A stretch of DNA of 64,000 nt, from positions 1,054,001 to 1,118,000 of the forward strand of contig NZ_CP035730.1 in the NCBI RefSeq assembly GCF_012222305.1, given 5' to 3'. The notes beneath the pieces were generated by a model. The model saw only the letters and a program-made list of their open reading frames with translations, searched no databases and was not told where the DNA came from. This DNA is from Sulfolobus sp. S-194 (GTDB lineage Archaea; Thermoproteota; Thermoprotei_A; Sulfolobales; Sulfolobaceae). Shown piece after piece: positions 1 through 9,002 of the stretch; within the stretch, counting starts at the first letter, position 1; each line of letters starts with the position of its first letter. A program made the translations under genes and the position numbers.

Positions 1-1193
1 TTAAGAACAAGTGTTATATTCCGGCAACTAGGATTCTTCTTGAAGAGATTGAGAATGGAGAAAGTGAAGGTTATGATTTCAAATTCTTCTTTTCCCTATC
101 TGGAACTTTCATAGAACAAGCTGAAAAGTGGGGTAAAGATGTCTTAGAGTTATTTCAACAATTATCTTACACGCATAAAGTTGAATTCTTATCTCAAACG
201 TATTATCATTCTGTTACGTCTCTTTGGGAAGATCTAACTGAATGGAAAGAACAAGTTCAAATGCATAAAAGCCTAATTAGGGACTATTTTGGGCAAGAAC
301 CTGTTACCTTTGAAAACACAGAATTACTTTTAACACCTAGGATAATAAAGGAAATTGAAAAGTTAGGGTTTAAAGCTGTAATAACTGAAGGTAAAGAAAG
401 CTTATTAAAGGGAAAAAGTCCCAATAGAGTATATAGAATAAGAGATACAAAACTTTCTATATTTTTGAGGAATTATACGTTAAGTGATGATATAGCCTTC
501 AGATTTTCTAATCCAAATTGGGATCAATATCCGTTAACAGCTTCAAAATTCGCCGATTGGGTATCATGGTCTGAAGGAGAAATAGGATTGATCTTTGTGG
601 ATTATGAAACTTTTGGTGAACATCATTGGCCGGAAAGTGGTATCCTTGATTTCTTAAGATGGTTACCAAGAGAACTTCATAGAAGAGGGATTGAATTTAA
701 ACTGCCAAGAGAAGTTTATAAAGAATATTATGATGAGATCATTATTGATTCTACAGTTTCTTGGGCTGACATTAACAAGGATGAAAGCAGTTGGTTGGGA
801 AATATAATGCAATGGGCTTACGATGAAATGGTAAGAAGAACTGAAATGCTAGCAAAAGAAGCTGGCGGAGAATATCTTAAAGCATGGAGATATTTTACAA
901 CTAGTGATCATTATTATTATATGTTTTTAGGAAGTGGTGGTCCGGCTGAAGTTCACTCTTACTTCAGTTCTTTTAACTCTCCCATAGATGCATTCATTAA
1001 TGAGTTTTACGCAATTACAATGTTTCAAGACGAACTCCTTAAACTTTTAAACATTAATAACGAACCGTTCATATTTTATAAAAATGGGAAAAGAAGTAGT
1101 GAAGCATGGAATGAAAATCAGTTTAAGGAAATTATAAATAGGGCTCAAGAGTTTAAAGGTTATGAAAAATATTTAAAAGAGTGGCTGAAATGA
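1..1193 (+). CDS. Glycoside hydrolase family 57, alpha-amylase type (5' end outside window)
   Basis: The reading frame is open from the first bases, so the gene begins upstream of the window and the ATG at 261 is internal. The early translated part contains SGTF and FLSQTYYHS, typical of the GH57 barrel. NTELL followed by VITEGKE resembles the conserved region with the nucleophile glutamate. VDYETFGEHHW (around 600) matches the region with the catalytic aspartate. GH57 enzymes cleave or transfer alpha-1,4-glucan in storage polysaccharide. The stop overlaps the next gene (ATGA), which is a glycogen synthase, so the pair likely handles glycogen turnover. Exact specificity (amylase or glucanotransferase) cannot be read from this piece. 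Confidence 0.88.
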   Translation, partial: KNKCYIPATRILLEEIENGESEGYDFKFFFSLSGTFIEQAEKWGKDVLELFQQLSYTHKVEFLSQTYYHSVTSLWEDLTEWKEQVQMHKSLIRDYFGQEPVTFENTELLLTPRIIKEIEKLGFKAVITEGKESLLKGKSPNRVYRIRDTKLSIFLRNYTLSDDIAFRFSNPNWDQYPLTASKFADWVSWSEGEIGLIFVDYETFGEHHWPESGILDFLRWLPRELHRRGIEFKLPREVYKEYYDEIIIDSTVSWADINKDESSWLGNIMQWAYDEMVRRTEMLAKEAGGEYLKAWRYFTTSDHYYYMFLGSGGPAEVHSYFSSFNSPIDAFINEFYAITMFQDELLKLLNINNEPFIFYKNGKRSSEAWNENQFKEIINRAQEFKGYEKYLKEWLK

Positions 1194-2899
1194 AAAGAAT
1201 AGAAGCAATTTGGTTTCCAGAAGAAATAAAAAGTGTTTGGATGATAACAGTAGAATTATCAAATGTTGCTAGTGTTGGCGGATTAGGAAATGCAGTTTAT
1301 AATATGGCTAAAGGACTAGCAGAACAAGGGATAAACGTAACTGTAATAATGCCTAGCCATGGTCGTCACTTAAATGACCAATATAGATCAGCGTTAAAGC
1401 TAAGGGAGCTTTCTTTAACAGCTTATGGAGATAGAATTGGAATGGATGGAAAGCGATATCCTTACGCCTTAGGTTTTGAAGAAGGGAGATTAGACGGATT
1501 TAATGTGATTTTAGTTAAAGGACTTGATTATAATACTGGAGTATTAATTGATAACTGGAACGTTTATAATAATATCATGGAAAAATCAGCATTATTAGCT
1601 AGAGGAGTTCAAACGTATTCTGTCTTTTCTATACCGGGTAATATACCTTCGGTAATTCACGCTCATGACTGGCATACTGTACTAGCAGGAGTAATGGCAA
1701 AACAAACTTTTGAGACTAGGAAAATTGTAGTTCCATTAGTGTTTACAATACACTTACTCAACAAAGTTGGAGCTCCTTGGCATTATGCTTCAGAAGATTG
1801 GGCTGGATTAAGTAATTGTCCTCATTACATATGGCAAGTTGTTTCTCATAAATTATATACTACAAGACAAGTATGGGATGAATTGTCACAAGGGTTAATA
1901 GAGAAATTTGGAGCTTGGGAAGCTGATGTAGTAACTACAGTAAGTAAAAGTTATCTTACATACGATGTTTATAATTTTATAGGAAACTGGATAGAGAACA
2001 AAAGTTGTGTAACTTATAACGGAACCGATTGGAGCATTGATGAAGTTAAAAATTACGCAAGAAGGATTTTCACTACAGAAAATAGAGTTGAGGTAAGGAG
2101 AGGATTATATAATATGCTTGAGAATTTGAGATTAATTCCAGAGGATTATACTACTGGAAACATTTTATGGAATAACAGATTTAGGATTGGAATAAAGGAT
2201 GATTGGACCTACACAAGATTAGATGACGGTCCTCTTGTTCTGTTTGCTGGAAGGCTTGTATACCAAAAAGGAGTTGATTTACTTATAAGGGCTTTTAGAG
2301 AGGTAGTTAATAAAATACCAAATGCTAGATTAGTAATTTTGGGCCTACCTTCGGGTGATTATGGCTTACTCTATGATTTAATAAATAAAGCTTCTGAGAT
2401 GGGTGGTAACGTTAGAATAATAGCATCTTATTCCATGCCTAAGGATATCTACAAACTATTTTATTATGCTGCATCAGTATTCGTAGTTTCTTCAAGATGG
2501 GAACCTTTTGGAATAGTAGCTCTTGAAGCTATGGCTGTTGGTACTCCAGTTGTTGCCTATGCAGTTGGTGGTCTTAGAGAGTCTATTATAGATTTAAGGA
2601 ATGACATAAATAATGGAACAGGATTCATTGTAGAACCAGAAAACATCTGGGAGTTATATAGGGGTATACTTACATCCTTAGCTCTATCTATGAGTAGTGA
2701 GACGAAAAATAAGAATTATTTATATATGGATGACCTTATTTTAAGGACGGATGATATAGATTTATGGAATAAAGTTAGACAAAACGGAATTAGAAGGGTT
2801 GAGGAGAATTTTAGATGGAGTGCTACTGCAAAGTATTTAATAAATTGTTATAGTAAAGCACAGACTATGGCTAAATATAGGGCTTCAGCGTCGTTCTAA
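1190..2899 (+). CDS. glgA: Glycogen synthase, GT5 family
   Basis: About 569 residues. It transfers glucose from a nucleotide sugar to the end of an alpha-1,4-glucan. The N-terminal Rossmann half has the SVGGLG motif (the family's KxGGL loop), followed by HAHDWHT. The C-terminal half has LFAGRLVYQKGVDLL and RWEPFGIVALEAMAVGTPV, the GT-B nucleotide-sugar site. I chose the ATG at 1190 because it forms an ATGA overlap with the amylase stop; an in-frame GTG lies nine bases earlier. Co-transcription with the GH57 gene is likely. The glucose donor (UDP or ADP) is not evident from sequence. Confidence 0.93.
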   Translation: MKRIEAIWFPEEIKSVWMITVELSNVASVGGLGNAVYNMAKGLAEQGINVTVIMPSHGRHLNDQYRSALKLRELSLTAYGDRIGMDGKRYPYALGFEEGRLDGFNVILVKGLDYNTGVLIDNWNVYNNIMEKSALLARGVQTYSVFSIPGNIPSVIHAHDWHTVLAGVMAKQTFETRKIVVPLVFTIHLLNKVGAPWHYASEDWAGLSNCPHYIWQVVSHKLYTTRQVWDELSQGLIEKFGAWEADVVTTVSKSYLTYDVYNFIGNWIENKSCVTYNGTDWSIDEVKNYARRIFTTENRVEVRRGLYNMLENLRLIPEDYTTGNILWNNRFRIGIKDDWTYTRLDDGPLVLFAGRLVYQKGVDLLIRAFREVVNKIPNARLVILGLPSGDYGLLYDLINKASEMGGNVRIIASYSMPKDIYKLFYYAASVFVVSSRWEPFGIVALEAMAVGTPVVAYAVGGLRESIIDLRNDINNGTGFIVEPENIWELYRGILTSLALSMSSETKNKNYLYMDDLILRTDDIDLWNKVRQNGIRRVEENFRWSATAKYLINCYSKAQTMAKYRASASF

Positions 2900-2943
2900 T
2901 TTTTCTAATATTTCTTTAAATACTGTTAAAGATAACTAATCTT

Positions 2944-3546
2944 ATGCAAAGACAGTCCCCTCCAAATCAACATTATGTAAAAAAGTTTATTTATTATGCA
3001 GCGCTTGGAGTTCCTCATGTTGATATTCAGAAATATAGGCTTAAAATTTCTGGGTTAGTTGAGAATCCAATAGAATTTACATATGAGCAGCTACTTAACA
3101 TGATTGATACTAAGTATACTAAAGATTTTCACTGTGTAACTGGTTGGAGTGTTGCGGATGTTGAATGGGAAGGAATTAAACTAAAGAGATTAGCCGAAAT
3201 GGCTAAAGTTAACAACGATGCGAAATGGGTAATTTTCTATTCATTAGATGGATATACAGCTACTATTCCTATTGAAGATGCATTACATGAAGATACTATA
3301 ATAGCTTTAAAAATGAATGGAAAACCATTAGATATCAAAGCCGGATTTCCAGCAAGACCATTTATTCCTCATTTATATGGTTGGAAGAGCGCTAAATGGT
3401 TAACTGAAGTAGAGTTTGTAAAGGATTACGTAGATGGATTTTGGGAAGAAAGAGGATATCATGAGCGAGGAAACGTTTGGGAAGAAGAGAGATTTAAAGG
3501 CGAAGGATATTCTCATAAAGGATGGAAAAGAAATCCTATCTTTTAA
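2944..3546 (+). CDS. Sulfite oxidase-like molybdopterin oxidoreductase
   Basis: 200 residues spanning one oxidoreductase molybdopterin-binding domain of the sulfite oxidase/MsrP (YedY) superfamily. FHCVTGWSV carries the cysteine expected to bind the molybdenum, and [17 protein letters not shown] is the conserved C-terminal part of the domain. There is no Tat signal or transmembrane segment, so it is probably cytosolic, unlike bacterial MsrP. The substrate is unknown. CTTTAAATAC at 2913-2922 lies about 27 bases before the ATG, consistent with a leaderless transcript. The end overlaps the convergent thermosome gene by four bases. Confidence 0.85.
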   Translation: MQRQSPPNQHYVKKFIYYAALGVPHVDIQKYRLKISGLVENPIEFTYEQLLNMIDTKYTKDFHCVTGWSVADVEWEGIKLKRLAEMAKVNNDAKWVIFYSLDGYTATIPIEDALHEDTIIALKMNGKPLDIKAGFPARPFIPHLYGWKSAKWLTEVEFVKDYVDGFWEERGYHERGNVWEEERFKGEGYSHKGWKRNPIF

Positions 3547-5171
3547 CCCATCATTCCAGGCATCATTCCGCCGCCTTCTCCGCCTTGCTGTTGTTGCGGT
3601 TTTGCTGGAGCCGCTGCAATATAATCATCAATTTTTAAGATTGCTGTTGCTGCTTCGGTTGAACTCTTTATAACTTGCTCTTTTACTATTAATGGATCAA
3701 GAACACCAATTTTAGCCATATCCTCCTCAACTTTACCACTCTCAACATTAATTCCAGCATTTCTTAAACCTTTACTATGTAAATTCCTTAGTTGAACTAA
3801 GGCATCCACACTATCTAAACCAGCTGTTTCAGCTAATGTTATGGCAAATTCCTCTAATGCATCAGCATAGGCTTCAACAGCTAATTGTTCTTTACCTCCA
3901 ATTTTTCTTGCCTCTTCTCTCAGCTTTAATGACATTTCCATCTCGAATGCTCCTCCACCTGCCACTACATAAGGATATTGTAAAACATTCTTTACAGTAT
4001 TCAATGAATCTTGAAAACTTCTTTCTAACTCATCCATAACAATATCGCTAGACCCTCTAATCAATATGGTCACAGCATCTCCTTGCTTTGCACCTTCAAA
4101 GAATACTGCCTTTGAATTTCCCACTTTTCTTTCTTCAACTACTTCTGCATATCCTAAATCGTCTGGTGAAACATCTTTTACGGTTGTAATTATTTTTGCC
4201 CCCACAGATTTTGCTAGTTTCTCTAAATCACTTCTGCTCACATTCTTTATCCCTATAATTCTCTTCTTAGCCATAAAGTAAGAGGCTATATCATCCATAC
4301 CTTTTTGAGAAACAATTACGTTTGCTCCAGCATTTGCTAAAGCATCAACTAAGGACTTAACATATTTTGATTGTTCTTCTAACGCCTCTCTTATCTGGTC
4401 TGGTGATGTAAAACTCATTTTTGCAGAGATTTCTGGTTTTTCAACTTCTAATGCAAAATCAATTATTGCTATCTTAGCCTTTTCTATTCTTCTTGGCATA
4501 TTTTCATGAGCTACTTCTTTATCTAGAACAAATCCCCTTATAAGTTCTGTTTCATCTACGCTTTCTCCTCTTTTCTTTACAAATTTTATATCAGAAAGAT
4601 CTATGTTATATGACGAATCTTGTTTTTTAGCTATAGAAACTACAGCGTCTATTGAAATATCTATGATTTTGTTAAGTGTGGACTCACCAGAAAAGAATTT
4701 GCTTGATAATGAAGTATAAGTAACTTTTCTTAAATAATCTTTATCTGAGGTGTTTATTTTTATTGCAACTTCTTTACTATGGTTAAGGATTATATCTGAA
4801 GCTCTTTTATATCCTTCAATAATAATCGTTGGATGAACTTTTTGATCTAAAAGTTTCTCAGCTTGTTCAAGTAAGAAGCCTGTTAATACTACAGCTGATG
4901 TTGTTCCGTCTCCTACTTGAGTATCTTGTGCTTTTGCTGCTTCAACAACTAATTTTGCTGCTGGGTGCTGTACGTCCATTTCCTTAACTATTGTAACCCC
5001 ATCATTCGTTACTGTTACATCGTTAGTTGAGCTTATAAGCATTTTATCTAATCCTCTGGGACCTAAGCTACTTCTCAACATTTCTGATAGGGTTCTTACA
5101 GCTAATATATTAGATCTTAATACGTCTTCTCCACTTTCCTTTTGTGTACCTTGCCTAAACAAACTATACAT
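3543..5171 (-). CDS. Thermosome (group II chaperonin) subunit, possibly gamma
   Basis: 542 residues, full length for a TF55/thermosome subunit, which forms the double-ring ATP-driven protein-folding chamber. Visible family motifs: [29 protein letters not shown] with the catalytic aspartate, and [12 protein letters not shown] in the C-terminal equatorial part. The tail is Gly/Met-rich ([10 protein letters not shown]), as in other subunits. Sulfolobales have three subunits (alpha, beta, gamma). The short N-terminus before the conserved core fits alpha or gamma better than beta, and I lean to gamma from memory only. TATTTAAA at 5196-5203 is the TATA box, about 28 bases before the ATG. Confidence 0.95.
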   Translation of the reverse strand: MYSLFRQGTQKESGEDVLRSNILAVRTLSEMLRSSLGPRGLDKMLISSTNDVTVTNDGVTIVKEMDVQHPAAKLVVEAAKAQDTQVGDGTTSAVVLTGFLLEQAEKLLDQKVHPTIIIEGYKRASDIILNHSKEVAIKINTSDKDYLRKVTYTSLSSKFFSGESTLNKIIDISIDAVVSIAKKQDSSYNIDLSDIKFVKKRGESVDETELIRGFVLDKEVAHENMPRRIEKAKIAIIDFALEVEKPEISAKMSFTSPDQIREALEEQSKYVKSLVDALANAGANVIVSQKGMDDIASYFMAKKRIIGIKNVSRSDLEKLAKSVGAKIITTVKDVSPDDLGYAEVVEERKVGNSKAVFFEGAKQGDAVTILIRGSSDIVMDELERSFQDSLNTVKNVLQYPYVVAGGGAFEMEMSLKLREEARKIGGKEQLAVEAYADALEEFAITLAETAGLDSVDALVQLRNLHSKGLRNAGINVESGKVEEDMAKIGVLDPLIVKEQVIKSSTEAATAILKIDDYIAAAPAKPQQQQGGEGGGMMPGMMG

Positions 5172-5174
5172 GAA

Positions 5175-5203
5175 TTTAAAAGTAGAATCGGTTATATTTA
5201 AAT
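5175..5203. promoter_or_regulatory. Two opposed TATA boxes: thermosome (minus) and sRNA (plus)
   Basis: Bases 5196-5203 (TATTTAAA, read as TTTAAATA on the minus strand) sit about 28 bases before the thermosome ATG. Bases 5175-5181 (TTTAAAA, plus strand) are centred 27 bases before 5205, the first base of the C box of the predicted sRNA. The two promoters interleave, so transcription in one direction may affect the other. Placement rests on the normal TATA-to-start distance in Sulfolobales. Confidence 0.55.
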
Positions 5204-5204
5204 A

Positions 5205-5252
5205 ATGAGGAAACTCTGCGGGGCTGAATATTGATGACGAACCAGGGGCTGA
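5205..5252 (+). ncRNA. Candidate C/D box sRNA (2'-O-methylation guide)
   Basis: Order and spacing match an archaeal C/D box sRNA: C-like box ATGAGGA (5205-5211), 12-nt guide AACTCTGCGGGG, D' box CTGA (5224-5227), 4-nt spacer, C' box TGATGA (5232-5237), 11-nt guide CGAACCAGGGG, D box CTGA (5249-5252). Both guides are G+C-rich compared with the flanks. A plus-strand TATA box lies 27 bases upstream. By the box D plus five rule, the targets would be U in CCCCUGGUUCG and G in CCCCGCAGAGUU. I could not match these to an rRNA or tRNA. The C box has one departure from RUGAUGA. Confidence 0.6.
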
Positions 5253-5567
5253 TTAATCGAATTCCGCTTGTATCTTTTTCTTTCCCTCAAGCAATTTTTC
5301 TGGGAATGGTGGTTTATTTACCTCCTCGATCGTAATACCTATTTTTCTTAATTCGTTAACAGCCTTTACTAAATCATCTTCATGTGTAGCATACTTAATT
5401 TTTTCCTTTATTAAATTTAAATTTGAGTCATTCGTTCTAAATCTTTCTGCACTAATTGAAGTCCAATTATTTCCATTTTTATATACAAATACTACATCTT
5501 GAAAATAACCTGGTACAACGTGGCTTACTCCACTAAAATAGTAGTCCCCATATTTATAAACCTTCAT
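5253..5567 (-). CDS. Conserved-looking small protein, function unknown
   Basis: 104 residues, soluble, no signal or membrane segment. The N-terminal half is beta-rich and aromatic (VYKYGDYYFSGVSHVVPGYFQDVVFVYKN would be strand-like), the C-terminal half helical and charged, ending in GKKKIQAEFD. I do not recognise a family. The stop codon directly abuts the D box of the predicted sRNA on the other strand. No operon partner: the next gene on the minus strand is the thermosome, which has its own promoter. Confidence 0.7.
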   Translation of the reverse strand: MKVYKYGDYYFSGVSHVVPGYFQDVVFVYKNGNNWTSISAERFRTNDSNLNLIKEKIKYATHEDDLVKAVNELRKIGITIEEVNKPPFPEKLLEGKKKIQAEFD

Positions 5568-5718
5568 ATGATATAGTTAGAGTTGAAAATAAAAAACCTA
5601 GTGTTTGAGAGATATTACTTCTTCTCCTAAAGCAAACCTAATATAATTAATGGAGTATATACATTTAAACTATTTCAAAGTGATAAAAAATATTAATCTA
5701 CTGTAGTTATATTTTACC

Positions 5719-6441
5719 ATGATAATTGAACATGTAAGTAAAGCTATTTCATTGCTTTTAGAGGATGGAGAAAAAGCATATATAGGGTTAAATTCTATTC
5801 CAGCAATTCTTGGTGCTTTTTTAGCTAGAGATGTTTATAATAGAAAAATTAGGATTTTGGGAGTTGCAGAAGCTGATAATCCAAAAAGCGTTTCCATTTC
5901 CCCTTCTACTGGTAATCCATTTTATTCTGAAGAAGCCCCAGTAATGATAACTGCCGATTCGTTTGATTTATTTCAAAAAGGTTTATTAGACGTAATGTTT
6001 CTAGGACCAGTACAAATAGATGAAGAAACAAACGTAAATCTTTCAGTTATTGGAAGTTATGAAAAACCAAAAGTTAGACTTACTGGGGGTGCTGCAACAG
6101 CATATTTAATGCCTTTAGCAAAAAAAGTGATACTTTGGAATTTAAAACATTCAAAACGTTCGTTAGTAAAAAAAGTCGATTTTGTTACAGGTACGGCTAA
6201 ATATTCAAATAACAATGTCTTTCTAGTAACTAACTTAGGTGTAATGAGATATGAGAGAGAGTGGAAAAAATGGATTGTAACTCACGTATATCCGTGGAGC
6301 AATTGTAATGTAATAAGAGAAAATACTGATTTCGATACTATATGCGAAAATGTAGGGAAAATTGAGGTTACTCAAGAGGATTTGAATTTTATAAATAAGT
6401 TAGATCCTTATAATCTTAGGTCAGCCTTAGAGGGGTTCTGA
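5719..6441 (+). CDS. CoA-transferase family I, beta-subunit-like
   Basis: 240 residues, resembling the beta subunit of glutaconate/3-oxoacid-type CoA-transferases (LTGGAATAYLMPLAKKVILW, DFVTGTAKY). The usual SENG-type catalytic glutamate motif is not obvious; GVAEADN around residue 51 could be its equivalent or the activity may be different, as in the IpdAB ring hydrolases that share this fold. The presumed alpha subunit is the next gene but lies on the opposite strand, tail to tail. AAATATTAATC (5685-5697) gives a TATA box about 28 bases before the ATG. Substrate unknown. Confidence 0.75.
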   Translation: MIIEHVSKAISLLLEDGEKAYIGLNSIPAILGAFLARDVYNRKIRILGVAEADNPKSVSISPSTGNPFYSEEAPVMITADSFDLFQKGLLDVMFLGPVQIDEETNVNLSVIGSYEKPKVRLTGGAATAYLMPLAKKVILWNLKHSKRSLVKKVDFVTGTAKYSNNNVFLVTNLGVMRYEREWKKWIVTHVYPWSNCNVIRENTDFDTICENVGKIEVTQEDLNFINKLDPYNLRSALEGF

Positions 6442-6469
6442 GTTCATAAAGACAAAGCTTTTCATTCTC

Positions 6470-7228
6470 TTAACCTATTGGCTGTAATTCTTCGATAATC
6501 TTACCCCAATCAACATCATATAATCCAAACATACTTGTTGGTTCCGCACCTCTAGGTAAATGAATTACTGCCGAAACATATTCAGCGTTTATTGTTGGCC
6601 TTTTTCCGTAAAAATAAGATTTAGGTACTATTTCTTCGGCAGTTATTATTACTTTCTTTGAAGCTTTAGCCTTATATTCATCCTCATATAAAGGACCTAA
6701 AATTTCAGCATTTCCTTCTTCATCAGCTTTATGAACATGAATTATGGCAACATCTGGAGTTATTGCTTTAACTAGGACAATTTTCTCGTTAGTAAATGGG
6801 TCTTCAATTACTCTCCAACTACCAGCATTTTCATGTAATTTTACTAAATCTGAACCTATTATTCCTTTAACCGGCATGAAGGGAACTCCAAAAGCTCCTG
6901 CCCTTATTCCAGCTATAAATGCTCCACAAGTATCTTCTAAATACTCAATCTCTCCTTGTTCGACTTTCCTTCTAAAGTAGGGAGGTATTCCAAACCATTC
7001 TAAAGTGACCATTGGAGCCCTAACTCTCTTTACTACTCCATATTTAAGAAGTACTTCTAGACCAAAGCCTGGTTCTCTATCAACAAATCCCAAATTTTTA
7101 GTACCGCTTTTTATCAATTCATATATAAATCCCATAGGATTCCTATGAAATGACATACCGCTTATGGTAATAGTTTCTCCTTCTTTAACCAGTTTAATTC
7201 CTTCTTCAAGGCTCATTAGCTTATTCAT
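6470..7228 (-). CDS. CoA-transferase family I, alpha-subunit-like
   Basis: 252 residues. SLEEGIKLVKEGETITISGMSFHRNPMGFIYELI and GAFGVPFMPVKGIIGSDL fit the alpha subunit of glutaconate CoA-transferase-like enzymes, in which alpha and beta together move CoA between carboxylic acids (the related IpdA/IpdB pair instead hydrolyses a CoA-activated ring). HVHKADEEGNAEILGP is a further conserved part. It converges with the beta-like gene with only 28 bases between the stops, so the two subunits cannot share one transcript. Bacterial homologues are normally adjacent in one operon. Confidence 0.8.
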   Translation of the reverse strand: MNKLMSLEEGIKLVKEGETITISGMSFHRNPMGFIYELIKSGTKNLGFVDREPGFGLEVLLKYGVVKRVRAPMVTLEWFGIPPYFRRKVEQGEIEYLEDTCGAFIAGIRAGAFGVPFMPVKGIIGSDLVKLHENAGSWRVIEDPFTNEKIVLVKAITPDVAIIHVHKADEEGNAEILGPLYEDEYKAKASKKVIITAEEIVPKSYFYGKRPTINAEYVSAVIHLPRGAEPTSMFGLYDVDWGKIIEELQPIG

Positions 7229-7251
7229 AAGTTGATATAGTTATTTTCGTA

Positions 7252-7860
7252 TTAATTCTTTTTTGTACCCTCAATTATCCAAAATCCTTCAAATTCTTTT
7301 GCAAATTTAATATTAAACTTGATTGAAAGAACCTTGATAGCTTCTACGGGTCTAACTCCATTAAAGGCATTAATAATTAAATAGCCTTTACCAATATTCT
7401 TTAAGACTCTTGATGCTTCTCTAATGATATCATAATCTAAGATCTCAGAAATAATTACATTATCGAAGGAATTGTCCCTAAAGGGAAGAGGGTAAACAGA
7501 ATTCACTAGGTTATCAACATAAAAATATGCTACATCATTACTAACTGTAACTGTGGAATTTGTTAACGGAGAACCTATTTGAAGGGTTTTTCCCTTTAGG
7601 TTCAAATTTAATTTTTTATTTCTCATGTATCTGAAAAACCTTGTATCGAGGATTAGAAAGTCAGTGATGTTCTTTAAAATTAAAGCCTCACCATCAAGTA
7701 ATTTATGAGAAAAAACGAAATCATAATTATCGTTTATTATTTGGGAAATTTTACTATAACTTAAATCTATTTCTTCTTTTCTTCCATCATTATGGCACAC
7801 TGCCTTAAGGCTTTGTTTTAATGTTTTTGCATCGCTAGGCAATAACTCTAAATATTTCAC
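7252..7860 (-). CDS. Class I methyltransferase-like protein
   Basis: 202 residues. The middle region PLPFRDNSFDNVIISEILDYDIIREASRVLKNIGKGYLII matches the motif IV to VI part of class I SAM-dependent methyltransferases (family knowledge), but the usual glycine-rich motif I is replaced by GKTLQIGSPL, so SAM binding is uncertain. No membrane segment. TATAAATATA about 27 bases upstream of the ATG suggests a leaderless transcript. It is 23 bases behind the CoA-transferase alpha-like gene and 48 bases before the CBS gene. The substrate is unknown and it may be an inactive family member. Confidence 0.6.
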   Translation of the reverse strand: MKYLELLPSDAKTLKQSLKAVCHNDGRKEEIDLSYSKISQIINDNYDFVFSHKLLDGEALILKNITDFLILDTRFFRYMRNKKLNLNLKGKTLQIGSPLTNSTVTVSNDVAYFYVDNLVNSVYPLPFRDNSFDNVIISEILDYDIIREASRVLKNIGKGYLIINAFNGVRPVEAIKVLSIKFNIKFAKEFEGFWIIEGTKKN

Positions 7861-7908
7861 ATGAAAAAAATAATTCTACTACTATATATTTATATCCCTA
7901 TATATTTC

Positions 7909-8292
7909 TCACGGGAATACATCATGAAGTGCTTTAGAGATATCAGTTATTGCAAACATGCCTATAATCTTCCCTTCTCTATCTTTTACTGGTAAGTGCC
8001 TAATCTTATTTTTAGTCATTATATCTATCGCTACAAAAACATCAGTATCTTCATCCACAGTTATTAAATTTCCCAAAGTAGAGGCTAACCTAACCTCATC
8101 TGTAGGACTCAAACCCATTGAAAACGCTTTTACAGCATCTCTATCTGTAAAAATACCTTTAGGTTCACCATTTTCAGTGACTATTACCGAACCTACTCCT
8201 CTTTCAACCATTAATTTACATACTTCTTGTATAGATGTATTTGCCTCGACTTGAAATACTGGACTTGACATGTAGTTTTTTACAGCTTTCAT
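7909..8292 (-). CDS. CBS-domain pair protein
   Basis: 127 residues made of two CBS domains (about 1-60 and 65-127), each with the typical pattern: VKNYMSSPVFQVEANTSI followed by GVGSVIVTENGEPKGIFTDRDAV, then KNKIRHLPVKDREGKIIGMFAITDI. CBS pairs bind adenosine nucleotides or SAM and act as sensors; standalone ones are common in Sulfolobales. It starts ten bases after the stop of the DsbA/FrnE-like gene, so the two are probably co-transcribed. The regulated partner is not evident. Confidence 0.92.
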   Translation of the reverse strand: MKAVKNYMSSPVFQVEANTSIQEVCKLMVERGVGSVIVTENGEPKGIFTDRDAVKAFSMGLSPTDEVRLASTLGNLITVDEDTDVFVAIDIMTKNKIRHLPVKDREGKIIGMFAITDISKALHDVFP

Positions 8293-8302
8293 ATGTAATA
8301 CT

Positions 8303-8974
8303 TTATTCTCTTTCCCAAAAAGCTTTTAGCTTAACATTTTTCGGTTCACCGTGTTCTAAGATGTCTTCAATTGTTTGTCTTAAGAAATCTTCTGATTGAA
8401 CACCTCTCAAAAGCCAGACATCATTAATTAAAATAGCTGGAACACCATGAATACCCATCGCTTTAGCTTCTTCTTCATCCTCTATTACAGCTAGCTTGGC
8501 TTTTTTAGATTTGAAATCCTTCTTGAACTGTTCCACATCTAATCCAACTTCTTCTGCAATTTTAATAAGAACTTCGTCCTGTGTAACATCTTCTCCCTCT
8601 AAGAAGAACTTGTCTTGGGCTCTATCAAAGTATTCCCAATGACCATCATCACCTTTTTGAAATTCTGCTGCTTTACATGCCATCAAAGGTGGGATTGACC
8701 ACACATAGCCTATTTTACCCTTACTAATAACCTTCTCTGGATCGTAATCTGGAAAATATTTTTTCACTATTTGAAATTCATTAAGAAATACTTTTCTAGC
8801 ATCTTCTATTGTAGGAGCTATTTCCTTCAAGTCCTCTAACGATGAAATGATAGAGAATGCCTTATGCTTAACAATAACTTCTCCCTTAAATTCTCTTACT
8901 ACATTTTTAAGTCTTTTAGACATAACGAAACAGAAAGGACAAATCACATCATGAAAGAACGTTAATTTGATCAT
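8303..8974 (-). CDS. DsbA/FrnE-like thioredoxin-fold oxidoreductase
   Basis: About 223 residues. FFHDVICPFCFVMSKRL near the N-terminus is a CxxC site in a DSBA-type thioredoxin fold. GIHGVPAILINDVWLLRGVQ carries the cis-proline typical of the fold, followed by a terminal helix. Family members are disulfide oxidoreductases (FrnE) or glutathione-dependent isomerases. No signal peptide is seen, so it probably acts in the cytosol, where Sulfolobales proteins often have disulfides. I prefer the ATG at 8974; a TTG at 8983 is also in frame. Likely co-transcribed with the CBS gene. Confidence 0.85.
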   Translation of the reverse strand: MIKLTFFHDVICPFCFVMSKRLKNVVREFKGEVIVKHKAFSIISSLEDLKEIAPTIEDARKVFLNEFQIVKKYFPDYDPEKVISKGKIGYVWSIPPLMACKAAEFQKGDDGHWEYFDRAQDKFFLEGEDVTQDEVLIKIAEEVGLDVEQFKKDFKSKKAKLAVIEDEEEAKAMGIHGVPAILINDVWLLRGVQSEDFLRQTIEDILEHGEPKNVKLKAFWERE

Positions 8975-9002
8975 ACCACACAAAAATCAAACACATTTCC
9001 TT

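Noticed and set aside
5205-5252. tRNA-like reading of GGTTCG on the minus strand
   Set aside because: No acceptor or anticodon stem can be formed; the C/D box explanation fits better.
5568-5718. Minus-strand protein-like string RFALGEEVISLKH near 5600-5632
   Set aside because: No start codon in frame and too short to support as a gene; may be chance.
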